NCBI GenBank assembly: GCA_013141385.1
Contig: JABFRB010000040.1
Location: 1 to 64,000 of the forward strand
Length of the DNA: 64,000 nucleotides
Direction: 5' to 3'
From: Bacteroidales bacterium
GTDB taxonomy: Bacteria; Bacteroidota; Bacteroidia; Bacteroidales; Tenuifilaceae
The notes under the pieces were generated by a model that searched no databases, was not told the origin of the DNA, and saw nothing but the letters and a program-made list of their open reading frames with translations. The translations under genes and the position numbers were made by a program. Below are positions 8,805-18,414 of the stretch, one piece after another (position 1 is the stretch's first letter; every line of letters begins with the position of its first letter).

Positions 8805-10493
8805 ATGAATAAACGACTATTATTTATTACAGCATCAATACTACCATTGATGTTTTTTTCATGCACCTCAAAACAGGAGAAAATGGAAAATAAACTGCGT
8901 GATTTAATCACAAAGCTTGAGGCTGAAATAGTACCTCTATCAAAGGAAGAGAATATTACAAGCTGGGATGCATCAATTTCGGGAAAAGACGAAGATTATC
9001 AAAAATCGGCTGATGCCAAAATCAAAATTACAAAACTCTATTCCGATACAAACCTTTTTGCACAGCTAAAGGAGATAAAAGAGTCGGGTTTAGTAAAAGA
9101 TTCTATTCTTTACCGCCAGATGGAAATTCTCTACCCTCTTTTTCTACAAAATCAGGTGAACAAGGATCTTCTTGAGAAGGTTATAAATATGGAATCTGAA
9201 TTAGAGAAAAAGTATTCCAACTTTAGAGCCGATATAAATGGTAAAAAGGTTTCTGATAATGAAATTGAAGGTGTTCTATCATCATCAATCAACTCTAAGG
9301 AACTTGAAGCGGCATGGAAAGCTCACAAGATGATTGGTAAAGAAGTCTCGGCAGATGTTATTGCCATTGTTAAGCTAAGAAATCAAATAGCCAAAGAACT
9401 TGGCTACGAGAATTACCATACAATGAATATGACCTTGTCGGAGCAAAATCCAACCGAAATACTTTCACTCTTTAATGAACTTGATAGCCTTACAAAAAAT
9501 ACTTTTGCTGAGCTAAAAGGTGATATTGATACTTACTTTGCAACAAGATATGGCATTGCAAAAGAAAAACTGATGCCTTGGCATTATCAGAACAGATTTT
9601 TCCAAGAAGCACCAAAAATTTACGATGTTGATTTGGATCAGTTCTATAAAGATAAAAACTTAGTAGAATTAACTTCAAAATTCTTTAGCGGAATCAATCT
9701 AAATGTTGATGAACTCATTAATAAATCTGACCTTTTCGAGAAACAAGGTAAAAATCAACACGCTTACTGCACAGATATTGACAGGAATGGCGATGTTAGG
9801 GTACTTTGTAATGTTAAACCCACTATGGGTTGGATGAATACCATGCTTCATGAGTATGGACATGCTGTTTACTCAAGATACTATGATCCTCAAAAACCTT
9901 ACCTATTCCGGGATGCTGCCCATACTTTTACAACTGAAGCAATTGCTATGATAATGGGTCGTTTCGCCAGTAATCCACAATGGATGCTTGATATGGGTGT
10001 CATCAATGCCGATCAAAAAGATAAGATTGCTGATGTTTGCGGTAAATCACTCCGCCTTGAACAGCTAACATTCAGCCGTTGGGCACAGGTGATGTATCGT
10101 TTTGAGAAAGCGATGTATGCCGATCCTGATCAAGATCTTAATGCATTATGGTGGACTTTAGTCGAAAAATATCAATTACTCAAGAAACCCGAAGGTCGCA
10201 ATGAACCAGACTGGGCCTCAAAAGTTCACGTTGCTCTTTATCCTTGCTACTACCATAACTACCTAATGGGTGAATTACTCGCTTCTCAACTATTCTACTA
10301 CATTTCCAATAATGTACTAAAGAATAACGATTACAAAAATGTTAGCTTTGTGAACCTCCCCGTAGTTGGAAACTATCTTCAAGAAAAGGTATTTAAACCA
10401 GGTGCCTACTATCAATGGAACGAAATGATTCAACGCGCAACTGGCGAAAAACTTACTGCTAAATACTACGCTAAGCAGTTTGTAGAAAAATAG
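8805..10493 (+). CDS. Lipoprotein zinc metallopeptidase (M3/M2-like oligopeptidase)
   Basis: The 562-residue protein starts with a lipoprotein signal (LMFFSC, acylated Cys near residue 20). The zinc site is H349-E350-Y-G-H353 in MLHEYGHAVYSRY, with a third ligand probably E378 in TTEAIA. The all-helical body and the length match the gluzincin oligopeptidases of families M3 (oligoendopeptidase) and M2 (ACE-like); I cannot separate the two by eye. It probably trims peptides in the periplasm, which fits the DPP-IV peptidase just downstream. It has its own promoter at 8745-8775 and a terminator at 10517. Confidence 0.8.
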   Translation: MNKRLLFITASILPLMFFSCTSKQEKMENKLRDLITKLEAEIVPLSKEENITSWDASISGKDEDYQKSADAKIKITKLYSDTNLFAQLKEIKESGLVKDSILYRQMEILYPLFLQNQVNKDLLEKVINMESELEKKYSNFRADINGKKVSDNEIEGVLSSSINSKELEAAWKAHKMIGKEVSADVIAIVKLRNQIAKELGYENYHTMNMTLSEQNPTEILSLFNELDSLTKNTFAELKGDIDTYFATRYGIAKEKLMPWHYQNRFFQEAPKIYDVDLDQFYKDKNLVELTSKFFSGINLNVDELINKSDLFEKQGKNQHAYCTDIDRNGDVRVLCNVKPTMGWMNTMLHEYGHAVYSRYYDPQKPYLFRDAAHTFTTEAIAMIMGRFASNPQWMLDMGVINADQKDKIADVCGKSLRLEQLTFSRWAQVMYRFEKAMYADPDQDLNALWWTLVEKYQLLKKPEGRNEPDWASKVHVALYPCYYHNYLMGELLASQLFYYISNNVLKNNDYKNVSFVNLPVVGNYLQEKVFKPGAYYQWNEMIQRATGEKLTAKYYAKQFVEK

Positions 10494-10516
10494 AGTAATT
10501 AAACGATCGAATTATA

Positions 10517-10551
10517 AAACCGTCTTACTAATCAATAGGGCGGTTTTTTTT
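10517..10551 (+). terminator. Terminator of the zinc peptidase gene
   Basis: The arms AACCGTC and GGGCGGTT (one mismatch) flank an AT-rich loop and are followed by eight T, 24 bases after the stop. Confidence 0.7.
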
Positions 10552-10560
10552 GCAAAAAAT

Positions 10561-10712
10561 ATCTCACGCAAAGTCGCTAAGCCGCAAAGAAGATAAGATA
10601 GATGTGAAATATAATATGGCTAGATTATACCAAATTGAGTCTATGTTTATGCACAAAAGCAAAAAATTTTTAGTTTTTTATTCTTCGCGAACTTGGCGAC
10701 TTTGCGAGAATT
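10561..10712. repeat. MITE-like element with ~30-bp imperfect terminal inverted repeats
   Basis: The left end TCTCACGCAAAGTCGCTAAG and the right end, read on the other strand as TCTCGCAAAGTCGCCAAGTT, form imperfect arms of about 30 bases around an AT-rich core of about 90 bases. The arms carry the GCAAAG-CGC-AAG phrase found in dispersed repeats of many bacteria. No ORF is inside. Confidence 0.45.
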
Positions 10713-10973
10713 ATTAGTGCGAGAATAGCATGTTTAATTGATATTTTATTTTCAAAAGAAATATCTACTAATTTATGTTCCTAAGTAGTTACCTTAAAAA
10801 TTGTAAATATATGAAACACCCATGTTGTAGACCAATGCAACAGAGCAACTTGCGAACTCAACGAAGTTAAAAGGAGATGAACAAAATATGGGTGTTCCAT
10901 CGTTGCAAATAGGTATCACTCTAAAAAAAGGTGACAAACAACCAATTACATACATAACTTAAATTTTATTCGA

Positions 10974-13217
10974 ATGAAAAAATTACTCTCAATCATCTAC
11001 CTAACAATACTAAGCAGTTTTGTGTTTGCCCAAGTCGATGAAGGACTGCTTACAATAGATAGAATCTTTAACTCTCCCGAGTTTCGCTCACAGCGAAGTG
11101 GATCAACTGAATGGCTACCTGATGGAAATGGCTATACAGCCCTTGAGCCCTCTGCAACCATAAAAAACGGTGAGGACATTGTAAAGATTGATCCTAAAAC
11201 GGGTACTAAGATAATTCTAGTTTCTGCTGAGAATCTTACTCCTCACGATTCAAAAGAACCATTATCAATTGAGAGTTACTCGTGGTCACCAAATGCCTCA
11301 AAACTAATAATCTTCACCAATGGAAAAAAGGTATGGCGCTATAATACCAAGGGAGACTATTGGGTTTTCGATTTAGCCAGTAAATCGCTTTACCAACTTG
11401 GCAAGACTTTACCAGCATCAAGCCTTATGTTTGCCAAAGTATCACCCGATGGAACAAAAGCAGCTTACGTTTCGAAGCATAATATCTACGTTGAAGACTT
11501 GACAAATCATGAAATTAAACCATTAACAACCAACGGTTCAGAAACACTAATCAACGGAACATTCGATTGGGTATATGAGGAGGAGTTCGATTGTCGTGAT
11601 GGTTTCCGCTGGAGTCCCGATAGCAAACGTATCGCCTACTGGCAACTTGATGCTTCTGGGGTAAGAGATTTTTACATGATAAATAATACCGATTCACTCT
11701 ACTCCTACATTATACCAGTTCAGTACCCCAAAGCAGGTCAAACATTATCGGCATGTAAAGTGGGTGTTATCAGTGCTGATGGTGGTGAAACTGTTTGGAT
11801 GAAATTTCAGGGCGATCCACGTAGTAATTATGTTCCTAGAATGGAATGGGCAGCCTCATCCGAAGAAATTATTATGCAGTATATGAATAGGGATCAGAAT
11901 ACAAACCAAGTCATTTTAGGAAATGTAACTACTGGAAATTTAACCAATATTCTAACAGATACAGATGCTGCATGGCTTGATGTTGTTGATGATTTAAAAT
12001 GGCTTGATAATGGCAAATCATTTACATGGATAAGTGAACGTTCCGGGTGGAAACAGATGTACAACGTTTCTCGTGATGGAAAAACAATAAAACCCATAAC
12101 TAATGGAAATTTTGATATAATTGAGATTAAGCTGATTGATGATAAAAAGGGTTATATCTACTACATTGCTTCACCTGATAATGCTGCTCAAAGGTATTTA
12201 TGGCGCACAAAGATTGATGGTAAGGGCAAGCCTGAAAAGTTAACCCCAGTGCAATATAATGGCACTAATACCTATGAAATATCTCCCAATGCAGCATGGG
12301 CAATTCATACCTATTCTGGATTTAATACACCTACAGAAATCTACCTAATATCACTACCAGATCATAAAATAGCCAAGCAGGTAGTTGATAATGCCAAGTT
12401 GAAAGCAAATTATGCCAAACTAAAAAAACTGCCCATAGAACAAATAAAGGTTACCATTGATGGTAATGTTGATATTGATGGGTATATGATTAAACCTTAT
12501 AACTTCGATCCTACCAAGAAGTACCCTATTCTTTTCTACGTTTATAGCGAACCATTTAATACAACTGTTAACGACCGTTGGGGAGGTAGTAACTATCTAT
12601 GGCACTTAATGCTTGCACAAAAAGGGTACATCATAATGTCTTTTGATAATAGAGGTACACCAGCTCCTAAAGGTCGCGAATGGAGAAAGTCGTTGTATCT
12701 TAAGATTGGAGTTATGAACTCATCTGATCAAGCAAAGATTGCTACTGAAGTTGGTAATAAATTCAACTTTGTTGATACAAGTCGTTACGGTGTTTGGGGC
12801 TGGAGCGGCGGTGGTTCAGCAACTCTTAATGCAATGTTCCGTTACCCGGATATCTATAAAACAGGTATAGCAGTTGCACCTGTTGCTGATATTCATCTTT
12901 ATGATGCCATTTATCAGGAAAGATTTTCCAGCACTCCACAACTTCATCCAGAGGTTTACACCCAAGGCTCTCCAATTACTTTTGCGCAAAATCTAAAGGG
13001 CAACCTACTTATTGCTCATGGCACTGGTGATGATAATGTTCACTATCAGGGTACCGAAAAACTGTTCAACAAACTGATTGAGAATAATAAGCATTTTACA
13101 ATGCTTGTATATCCAAATCGTTCACATAGCATTAGAGAGGGAAAAGGAACAACCATTCATCTCTATAATGAACTAACACGCTACCTATTACAAAACCTTG
13201 AACCAGGAGGGAAATAA
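10974..13217 (+). CDS. Dipeptidyl peptidase IV-type serine peptidase (S9B)
   Basis: The 747-residue protein has a signal peptide (about 1-19, cleaved near FAQ), an N-terminal beta-propeller (DPPIV_N) with the substrate-amine-binding acidic motif in FDWVYEEEF, and a C-terminal alpha/beta hydrolase. The catalytic triad reads S611 (GWSGGG), D686 (HGTGDDNVHY) and H718 (NRSHSI). Length and motif spacing match DPP-IV, which removes X-Pro dipeptides from peptide N-termini. It most likely works in the periplasm or at the envelope with the upstream oligopeptidase and secreted protease in peptide use. The GWSGGG sequence has Gly where most DPP-IV proteins have Tyr. Confidence 0.92.
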   Translation: MKKLLSIIYLTILSSFVFAQVDEGLLTIDRIFNSPEFRSQRSGSTEWLPDGNGYTALEPSATIKNGEDIVKIDPKTGTKIILVSAENLTPHDSKEPLSIESYSWSPNASKLIIFTNGKKVWRYNTKGDYWVFDLASKSLYQLGKTLPASSLMFAKVSPDGTKAAYVSKHNIYVEDLTNHEIKPLTTNGSETLINGTFDWVYEEEFDCRDGFRWSPDSKRIAYWQLDASGVRDFYMINNTDSLYSYIIPVQYPKAGQTLSACKVGVISADGGETVWMKFQGDPRSNYVPRMEWAASSEEIIMQYMNRDQNTNQVILGNVTTGNLTNILTDTDAAWLDVVDDLKWLDNGKSFTWISERSGWKQMYNVSRDGKTIKPITNGNFDIIEIKLIDDKKGYIYYIASPDNAAQRYLWRTKIDGKGKPEKLTPVQYNGTNTYEISPNAAWAIHTYSGFNTPTEIYLISLPDHKIAKQVVDNAKLKANYAKLKKLPIEQIKVTIDGNVDIDGYMIKPYNFDPTKKYPILFYVYSEPFNTTVNDRWGGSNYLWHLMLAQKGYIIMSFDNRGTPAPKGREWRKSLYLKIGVMNSSDQAKIATEVGNKFNFVDTSRYGVWGWSGGGSATLNAMFRYPDIYKTGIAVAPVADIHLYDAIYQERFSSTPQLHPEVYTQGSPITFAQNLKGNLLIAHGTGDDNVHYQGTEKLFNKLIENNKHFTMLVYPNRSHSIREGKGTTIHLYNELTRYLLQNLEPGGK

Positions 13218-13247
13218 GATCGTCTTTGAAATATCATTAACAAAATA

Positions 13248-13289
13248 GAAGAGGAAGTTTCGATTACGAAGTTTTCTCTTCTTTTTTTC
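13248..13289 (+). terminator. Terminator of the DPP-IV gene, overlapping the dedA 3' end
   Basis: AGAAGAG and CTCTTCT pair perfectly, with extra pairing inside (GAAGTTT...GAAGTTTT region), followed by seven T. The stem covers the last codons of the convergent DedA gene, so it may stop transcripts from both sides. Confidence 0.55.
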
Positions 13290-13926
13290 GCCAATTATTA
13301 TAAATTAAGTAGATAATGAATCCTGTACCGAGTGCAAGTAAAAGATATGCTAAATAATGTAAAATTTGATCTTTAATTGAATAGGCATAGAAACCAACAA
13401 TAGCAAGAATGATATTCCAGATCCCCGCACCAACAGCAGTGTATAATACAAAATCGCGCAGCTTCATTTTGGCTAATCCCGCAGGTATTGAAATCAGGTG
13501 TCTAATTCCCGGAACAAGACGCCCTATAAATGTAGAACTCTTACCATTTCTTATAAAATAGTTCTCCGCATGTTCAACCTTTTCCTTTGTTACCATAAGA
13601 AGATGAGCAAACCTTGTATCTGCAAACTTATATACCAAAGGACGACCTAAATATTTTGCAAGAAAGTAATTGAAAAGAGAACCTAACAGAGCACCAATTG
13701 TTCCTGATAGTATTACAAGCCAAAAACTTAAATCACCTTGTGCCGCCTTATAAGCAGCAAATGGAATTACAACCTCCGAGGGTAATGGAATAAAAGTACT
13801 CTCAATTGCCATTAAAAGAGCAATAGTGAAATAATTCATGTTGGCCATGTACCAATCAAAGAGGGTTTGAAAGAATTCCATCATAATAAACAGATTTTGA
13901 AATAAGGTGTCAAAGATAAACAACAA
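13264..13926 (-). CDS. DedA / SNARE-associated family membrane protein
   Basis: The 220-residue protein has several membrane helices and the DedA signatures: ESTFIPLPSEVVIPFAAY near the N-terminus, GSLFNYFLAKYLGRP, and the Arg-Gly-containing block FIGRLVPGIRHLISIPAGLAKM. DedA proteins are inner-membrane half-transporters now linked to undecaprenyl-phosphate or phospholipid flipping and to proton-motive-force upkeep. The first 15 residues (MLFIFDTLFQNLFIM) could be leader; MMEFFQTLF or MEFFQTLF at residues 15-16 is an equally good start. It is convergent with the DPP-IV gene. Confidence 0.88.
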   Translation of the reverse strand: MLFIFDTLFQNLFIMMEFFQTLFDWYMANMNYFTIALLMAIESTFIPLPSEVVIPFAAYKAAQGDLSFWLVILSGTIGALLGSLFNYFLAKYLGRPLVYKFADTRFAHLLMVTKEKVEHAENYFIRNGKSSTFIGRLVPGIRHLISIPAGLAKMKLRDFVLYTAVGAGIWNIILAIVGFYAYSIKDQILHYLAYLLLALGTGFIIYLIYNNWRKKEEKTS

Positions 13927-13981
13927 TTTGATTTTTGAAGAGGTTACATTTTAGCATAAATCAGAGGAAACAATTCAACAT

Positions 13982-15367
13982 CTACTTAAGAATCTGATTC
14001 AACTTGGCCTCAAGTTGCTTAACATTTGATGGGCGAGAAATTATTTTTAGCGAATTATCTACTAAAAGCAGTACAGGCGTACCATCTACATTATACTCTG
14101 ACAATATTTTACTCTTCCCATTATCGGATTCTAAAGCGTTTATCCATTTGTATTTCTTTTCTTTAATTACTTTTTGCCAACCATCAATTTCATCATCAAT
14201 GCAAATTGCAACTATTTCGAACCCTTTACTTTTAAATTTGCGGTAGATTTTAACTAATTCTGGCATCATTTGGGTACAATGAGGGCACCACATTGACCAA
14301 AAAAAGATAAGCCTATAATTCGCATTTACCTTTGATAATTTAATATCTTTCCCATCAAAAGTCTTTATTTTAAAATCGAAGACCTTTGAACCAATTTCAT
14401 TTTTACCAAGAATACTAAAGCGAGTTCGCTCTTCGGGTGATAATTTCATTGGTTGCAGACCTCCAAAAGAGTCATTAAACAAGTATCTAGTGGTTGCATC
14501 GTAGTCTGTTTCAATATAGTTTCTAAAAAGGATGCTTCTAAAACTGCTTTTAATACAAGTATCAGCATTAAGATTCATTACTTTTTTTGAAGCAGCAATA
14601 AAGGATGAATCTTGCTGTTCTTTAGTAAATTTCTCGTCAAAGAACAGTTTAATAAACTCCCATAGTTTAAGCTCTAGCTCAGGTGAATTTACTAACCTCG
14701 CATCGTTTAGATTTACCTCATTCCACCAATTATCTATTAAATTCTTCTTACTTTCAATCATCGATAAACCATTTACGGGTAACGGTTTTAACTCAAGAAG
14801 AATTAAATGCGATGCGTATAAATTAGGATTTTCACTTACCAATCTCTTAGATGTCCAGTAAAGATCGGTCTTAACCTTTAAAAACTCAGTGTATAGAATT
14901 TTACTAAATACTGAACTATCTGGGTAATAATCTATTAATGAATTTAAATGCCATAGCTGCTGCTTAAATTTTTTTCTTATACTTTGATATTTAATGAATA
15001 TCTCATTCTCTTTTGATTCTAGCGATTTAAGGCTATCTTCCGCAGCAAATACAACAGTCTCAAGGGATATTTGAGGTTCATCGGTTATTATAAAATCAAA
15101 ATTTATACTCTTTCCAATTGCTAGTTTATATATTCCTTGCGTATAACCTGCTGGTAAAGTAAACCTAAATAACCAAGGAGATATTTGTGTTGTTGAATCA
15201 ACTAGTTTTATGTCGGATTTTAGATAAAGAAAAAGTTTAACTTTTTTTGAATTAGTCTGTTTAACCCTAATTTGAACACTAACCTGCGAGTACAGGTTTG
15301 AAGTAATAAGAAATAAAGTAAAGGTTAAAAGACGCAGATATCCCATAGAAATTGATGTTTTAATCAA
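13982..15367 (-). CDS. TlpA-like thioredoxin-fold protein with DUF5106-type N-terminus
   Basis: The 461-residue protein has a signal peptide (about 1-28), a DUF4369/DUF5106-like N-terminal half (FRFTLPAGY; WWNEVNLNDARLVNSPELELKLWEF) and a C-terminal AhpC/TSA-Redoxin domain from about 325. The active site is C361-P-H-C364 in MWCPHCTQM, a TlpA/ResA-type reducing motif, and GTPVLLL carries the cis-Pro of the fold. It is predicted to be a periplasmic thiol reductase. It is transcribed away from the small protein gene at 15523 with a repeat-bearing gap in between. Confidence 0.85.
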   Translation of the reverse strand: MIKTSISMGYLRLLTFTLFLITSNLYSQVSVQIRVKQTNSKKVKLFLYLKSDIKLVDSTTQISPWLFRFTLPAGYTQGIYKLAIGKSINFDFIITDEPQISLETVVFAAEDSLKSLESKENEIFIKYQSIRKKFKQQLWHLNSLIDYYPDSSVFSKILYTEFLKVKTDLYWTSKRLVSENPNLYASHLILLELKPLPVNGLSMIESKKNLIDNWWNEVNLNDARLVNSPELELKLWEFIKLFFDEKFTKEQQDSSFIAASKKVMNLNADTCIKSSFRSILFRNYIETDYDATTRYLFNDSFGGLQPMKLSPEERTRFSILGKNEIGSKVFDFKIKTFDGKDIKLSKVNANYRLIFFWSMWCPHCTQMMPELVKIYRKFKSKGFEIVAICIDDEIDGWQKVIKEKKYKWINALESDNGKSKILSEYNVDGTPVLLLVDNSLKIISRPSNVKQLEAKLNQILK

Positions 15368-15429
15368 GCGAATAATGCAGAAACTGACCGAATGGAACTC
15401 AGCGGAGCTAATCCATCTCTTTAACTAGA

Positions 15430-15449
15430 TTCCGGGACTTCGCCCGGAA
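15430..15449. repeat. GC-rich perfect hairpin within a dispersed repeat
   Basis: TTCCGGG and CCCGGAA form a perfect 7-bp stem around ACTTCG, directly followed by the dispersed repeat text GAGTTTACGAGTTCGACGAA. The GC content is far above the surroundings and there is no T-run. Confidence 0.5.
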
Positions 15450-15522
15450 CCGAGTTTACGAGTTCGACGAAGCCAATAACAATGGAGTGAATTTTGCTTA
15501 TAGGTAATATAGCGAATATACA

Positions 15523-16029
15523 TTATATTTTCTTTATTGGTCTATACATCTTCATTTTTCCTTTAATAATTGTGCTGATGTCAAGGGTGCTTAAACCTAC
15601 TTTTCGTCCAGAAAAACCAGTATTCTGGTGAGCCAGTTCAAAAACTCCTTTTCCCAATACTCTATATACTATGGCAGTATGATGCTCCATTGATTCAGTG
15701 TAAGTGGCATTCCCTTTTTTGTATTTTACCTTAACACCCTCAAATTGTATTAGATCACCAGGGTATACCGTTTCTTCTTTAGGGTTTATAAGTTTTCCGT
15801 ACTTGTATTCTAAATCCCATTGAGCATTTACTCGAGTTAATGCCTGATTTGCCAAATCCCAGCACTCTCCCCTATCTACTTTCTTACCAATTGTTGTTTT
15901 AACATAATCGATAATTTGCTTATTAATATCTGGAATACTATCCTGTGCATTGCTCTGTTGGAAGAAGAAGGAGAAGCAAATTGATATAATGAAATATTTT
16001 AAACAGGATAAATGGTTAATTTTAATCAT
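15523..16029 (-). CDS. Small secreted NlpC/P60- or CHAP-like protein
   Basis: The 168-residue protein has a signal peptide ending near SNAQ (residue 29). The mature part has the order expected of papain-fold amidases: a helix-capping Cys, C56 in RGECWDLANQAL, then YPGDLIQFEG, then H116-H117 in EHHTAIVY and a polar residue in LAHQN. This layout is that of CHAP/NlpC-type cell wall hydrolases, in which GDLIxF and the HTAIV block are typical. The short length suggests a single-domain enzyme. Family membership is inferred from motif order only; it could be a non-peptidoglycan thiol hydrolase. It lies just downstream of the hybrid kinase on the same strand (30-base gap) and may be co-transcribed. 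Confidence 0.6.
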   Translation of the reverse strand: MIKINHLSCLKYFIISICFSFFFQQSNAQDSIPDINKQIIDYVKTTIGKKVDRGECWDLANQALTRVNAQWDLEYKYGKLINPKEETVYPGDLIQFEGVKVKYKKGNATYTESMEHHTAIVYRVLGKGVFELAHQNTGFSGRKVGLSTLDISTIIKGKMKMYRPIKKI

Positions 16030-16059
16030 AAAGTCATTTTTTTAAAACCTAAATCATGC

Positions 16060-18414
16060 CTAATAATTATCTTTCTCTAAATGAAGAATTAGTTTTTTTC
16101 GAAGTTCTGAAGGTTTGAAGGGTTTAATTACAAAATCATTCATTCCAAGACTATATATCTTATTCTGAATATCTTGCATTGCCGATGCTGTTAGAGCAAT
16201 TATGGGTATTTCTTTTTTATAATCGCTCCTTTTTCTTATTTCAATGGTTGCTTCGTAACCACTCATAATAGGCATCTCTAAGTCCATAAGTATAAGATCG
16301 AAATGCTCCTTATCAAGTTTTTCAAGCGCCACTAGCCCATTTTCTGCATGATCAACTAAAATGCCCCATTTTGTTAGAAACCTTTCAGCTATTATTTTGT
16401 TTATATCGTTGTCTTCAACAATAAGTATTTTATAGCTTTTTGAGAATTCTTTCTCGGGGATTAGTTTAGCCGTTTCCTGTAATTGAAGTGCTGATAGCTC
16501 TGATTTTGAAAATTTAATAGAAAAATAAAAAGTAGAACCATACCCCAACTTACTTTTAACTTTAATAGTTCCTCCAAGTAATTTGATTAACCGCTGGGAA
16601 ATTGCCAAACCTAGGCCAGTTCCACCATAACTACGTGTAGTTTCAGCATTTGCTTGAGTAAATTCTTTAAAAATTATTCCTAGTTTATTCTTTTGTATCC
16701 CAATTCCAGTATCAGAGATAGCAAAATGGACAGTTGTTGAATTTTGAAGATTTTTTTCAACTTTAAGTGTTAGGCTAACATTGCCTTTTTCTGTAAACTT
16801 TAACGCATTACCCACAAGATTGGTAAGCACTTGGTTTATTCTTACAGGATCCCCAATCAGATTTATTGGGATATCACTATCAATATAAGCTAGTAATTCT
16901 ATCCCCTTTTCTTTGGCAAGATGGTCGAAACTATTCCTTAACCCTTCAGCAATTGCCTTTAGATTGATATTTACTTTGACCAGTTCGATTTTACCAGCTT
17001 CGATTTTACTATAATCAAGAATATCATTAAGTAGGGCTAAAAGATTCTCGGCAGAATACTTTAATGCGTTTAGACTATCCATCTGTTCCAGTTTAGGATC
17101 TTCCTGAATTAGCAGATTTGTCATGCCTATAACAGCATTCATAGGAGTTCTAATTTCATGGCTCATTGTAGATAAGAACTGCTCTTTAGCCTTACTTGCA
17201 CCTTCCGCTAAAATTTTTGCATGTATAAGTTCCTCTTCAACAAGCTTCCGTTGAGTTATATCGCTCATAACAATAAGTAAGCACTTCTCGCCTTGAATAT
17301 TAATTATTTCGGCAGAGAATAAACAGATAAGCACCTCATCCTTAATATTCTTAATATGAATCTCAAAATCAGTAATTTTTCCGATTTTAGCTATTTCATT
17401 TTTTAATTCCTCTCGTCTTTCAATTTCCTTGAAAATACCAATTTCCTTAGAAGTATGACCTATTACATTTTTACGCTTTAATCCTGTTGTAATAAGGAAT
17501 GTATCATTAACATCAATAAAACGACCCTCTTCGAATGTGCTAATAGTCATCATCACTGCACTCGTATTGAAAGCTTTGGCAAATTTTTCCTCTGAAAGAA
17601 TAATCGCTCTTTCGGCTTTTATCTTTTCTGAAACATTTTGATTTATAACAAAAAAAACATCCTTATTACTCCAAATGCCCTTGAACATCCTAGTTTCAAC
17701 AGGAATTTTAATATCATTATTGGATAAAAGAGTAGATGAGAATACCTCCTTTTTATTCTGATTTACATTGCTAATTATTGCATTAATATCAAGGTTTGAA
17801 TCGGCAAAAATTAAACTTGAATAAGGTTTAAGTAATAGTTCATGCTCTCGAAAACCAAGTAAATCAATAACCGCCTGATTTGTTTGAATAATATTCCCTC
17901 TTTTATTTAAAATGAAAATCAAATCCTCGAAAGTATTAACCAATAGTTTGAAATTCTGTTCCTCCTGAATTAACTTATATTCTGAGTCTTTTTGAAAAGA
18001 AATATCGAAACATGAATCAAGTAATGCAGGTTTATCCTCCCATTTAATTAAGGATACATGGGATTTAATCCATTTGAGTTCGCCTTTTTTTGTTTGTATT
18101 CTATAGGTAAAACTCTTGGAGGATTTCTGACGAATTTCTTGGAAATTATTATTGAATAGTAGTTTTATTAACTTTTTATCCTTGTGATGAACTATATCAA
18201 TGAAATTTAATGATTTAAGCTCATCCGATGTATATCCAATAAGATTACAGAAACTGGGATTATTAAAAACTATCTTAAAATCTTGAACAATATAAATTCC
18301 ACCCTCACTACTCTGGGTAATACTATGTAATAGTTTATTATCTTTTTTAACTGCTTCGAGTTCAGCCTTTAATCTATTTATTTCGGAAACATTATTTTGT
18401 TTTGATTCGGGCAT
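16060..18414 (-). CDS. Soluble hybrid histidine kinase (PAS x3, HisKA, HATPase, REC)
   Basis: The 784-residue protein has a short coiled coil (1-25) and three PAS domains (about 28-140, 150-260 and 268-390), then a HisKA dimer domain with H419 in MSHEIRTPMNAVIG. HATPase motifs follow (NLVGNALKFTEKG, DTGIGI, GGTGLGLAIS), and a C-terminal receiver carries the phospho-acceptor D711 in LILMDLEMPIMSG. There is no membrane helix, so it senses a cytosolic cue. With only an attached receiver and no output domain, it likely feeds a phosphorelay through an Hpt protein not seen in this window. Confidence 0.9.
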   Translation of the reverse strand: MPESKQNNVSEINRLKAELEAVKKDNKLLHSITQSSEGGIYIVQDFKIVFNNPSFCNLIGYTSDELKSLNFIDIVHHKDKKLIKLLFNNNFQEIRQKSSKSFTYRIQTKKGELKWIKSHVSLIKWEDKPALLDSCFDISFQKDSEYKLIQEEQNFKLLVNTFEDLIFILNKRGNIIQTNQAVIDLLGFREHELLLKPYSSLIFADSNLDINAIISNVNQNKKEVFSSTLLSNNDIKIPVETRMFKGIWSNKDVFFVINQNVSEKIKAERAIILSEEKFAKAFNTSAVMMTISTFEEGRFIDVNDTFLITTGLKRKNVIGHTSKEIGIFKEIERREELKNEIAKIGKITDFEIHIKNIKDEVLICLFSAEIINIQGEKCLLIVMSDITQRKLVEEELIHAKILAEGASKAKEQFLSTMSHEIRTPMNAVIGMTNLLIQEDPKLEQMDSLNALKYSAENLLALLNDILDYSKIEAGKIELVKVNINLKAIAEGLRNSFDHLAKEKGIELLAYIDSDIPINLIGDPVRINQVLTNLVGNALKFTEKGNVSLTLKVEKNLQNSTTVHFAISDTGIGIQKNKLGIIFKEFTQANAETTRSYGGTGLGLAISQRLIKLLGGTIKVKSKLGYGSTFYFSIKFSKSELSALQLQETAKLIPEKEFSKSYKILIVEDNDINKIIAERFLTKWGILVDHAENGLVALEKLDKEHFDLILMDLEMPIMSGYEATIEIRKRSDYKKEIPIIALTASAMQDIQNKIYSLGMNDFVIKPFKPSELRKKLILHLEKDNY

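Larger units (their letters stand above)
10494..10973. other. Intergenic region with terminator and two inverted-repeat structures
   Basis: The gap contains the terminator at 10517-10551, an inverted-repeat element at 10561-10712, and a second hairpin at 10815-10896 whose arms AACACCCAT / ATGGGTGTT pair perfectly around a dispersed repeat fragment (CTTGCGAACTCAACGAAG). No gene was found. Confidence 0.5.
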
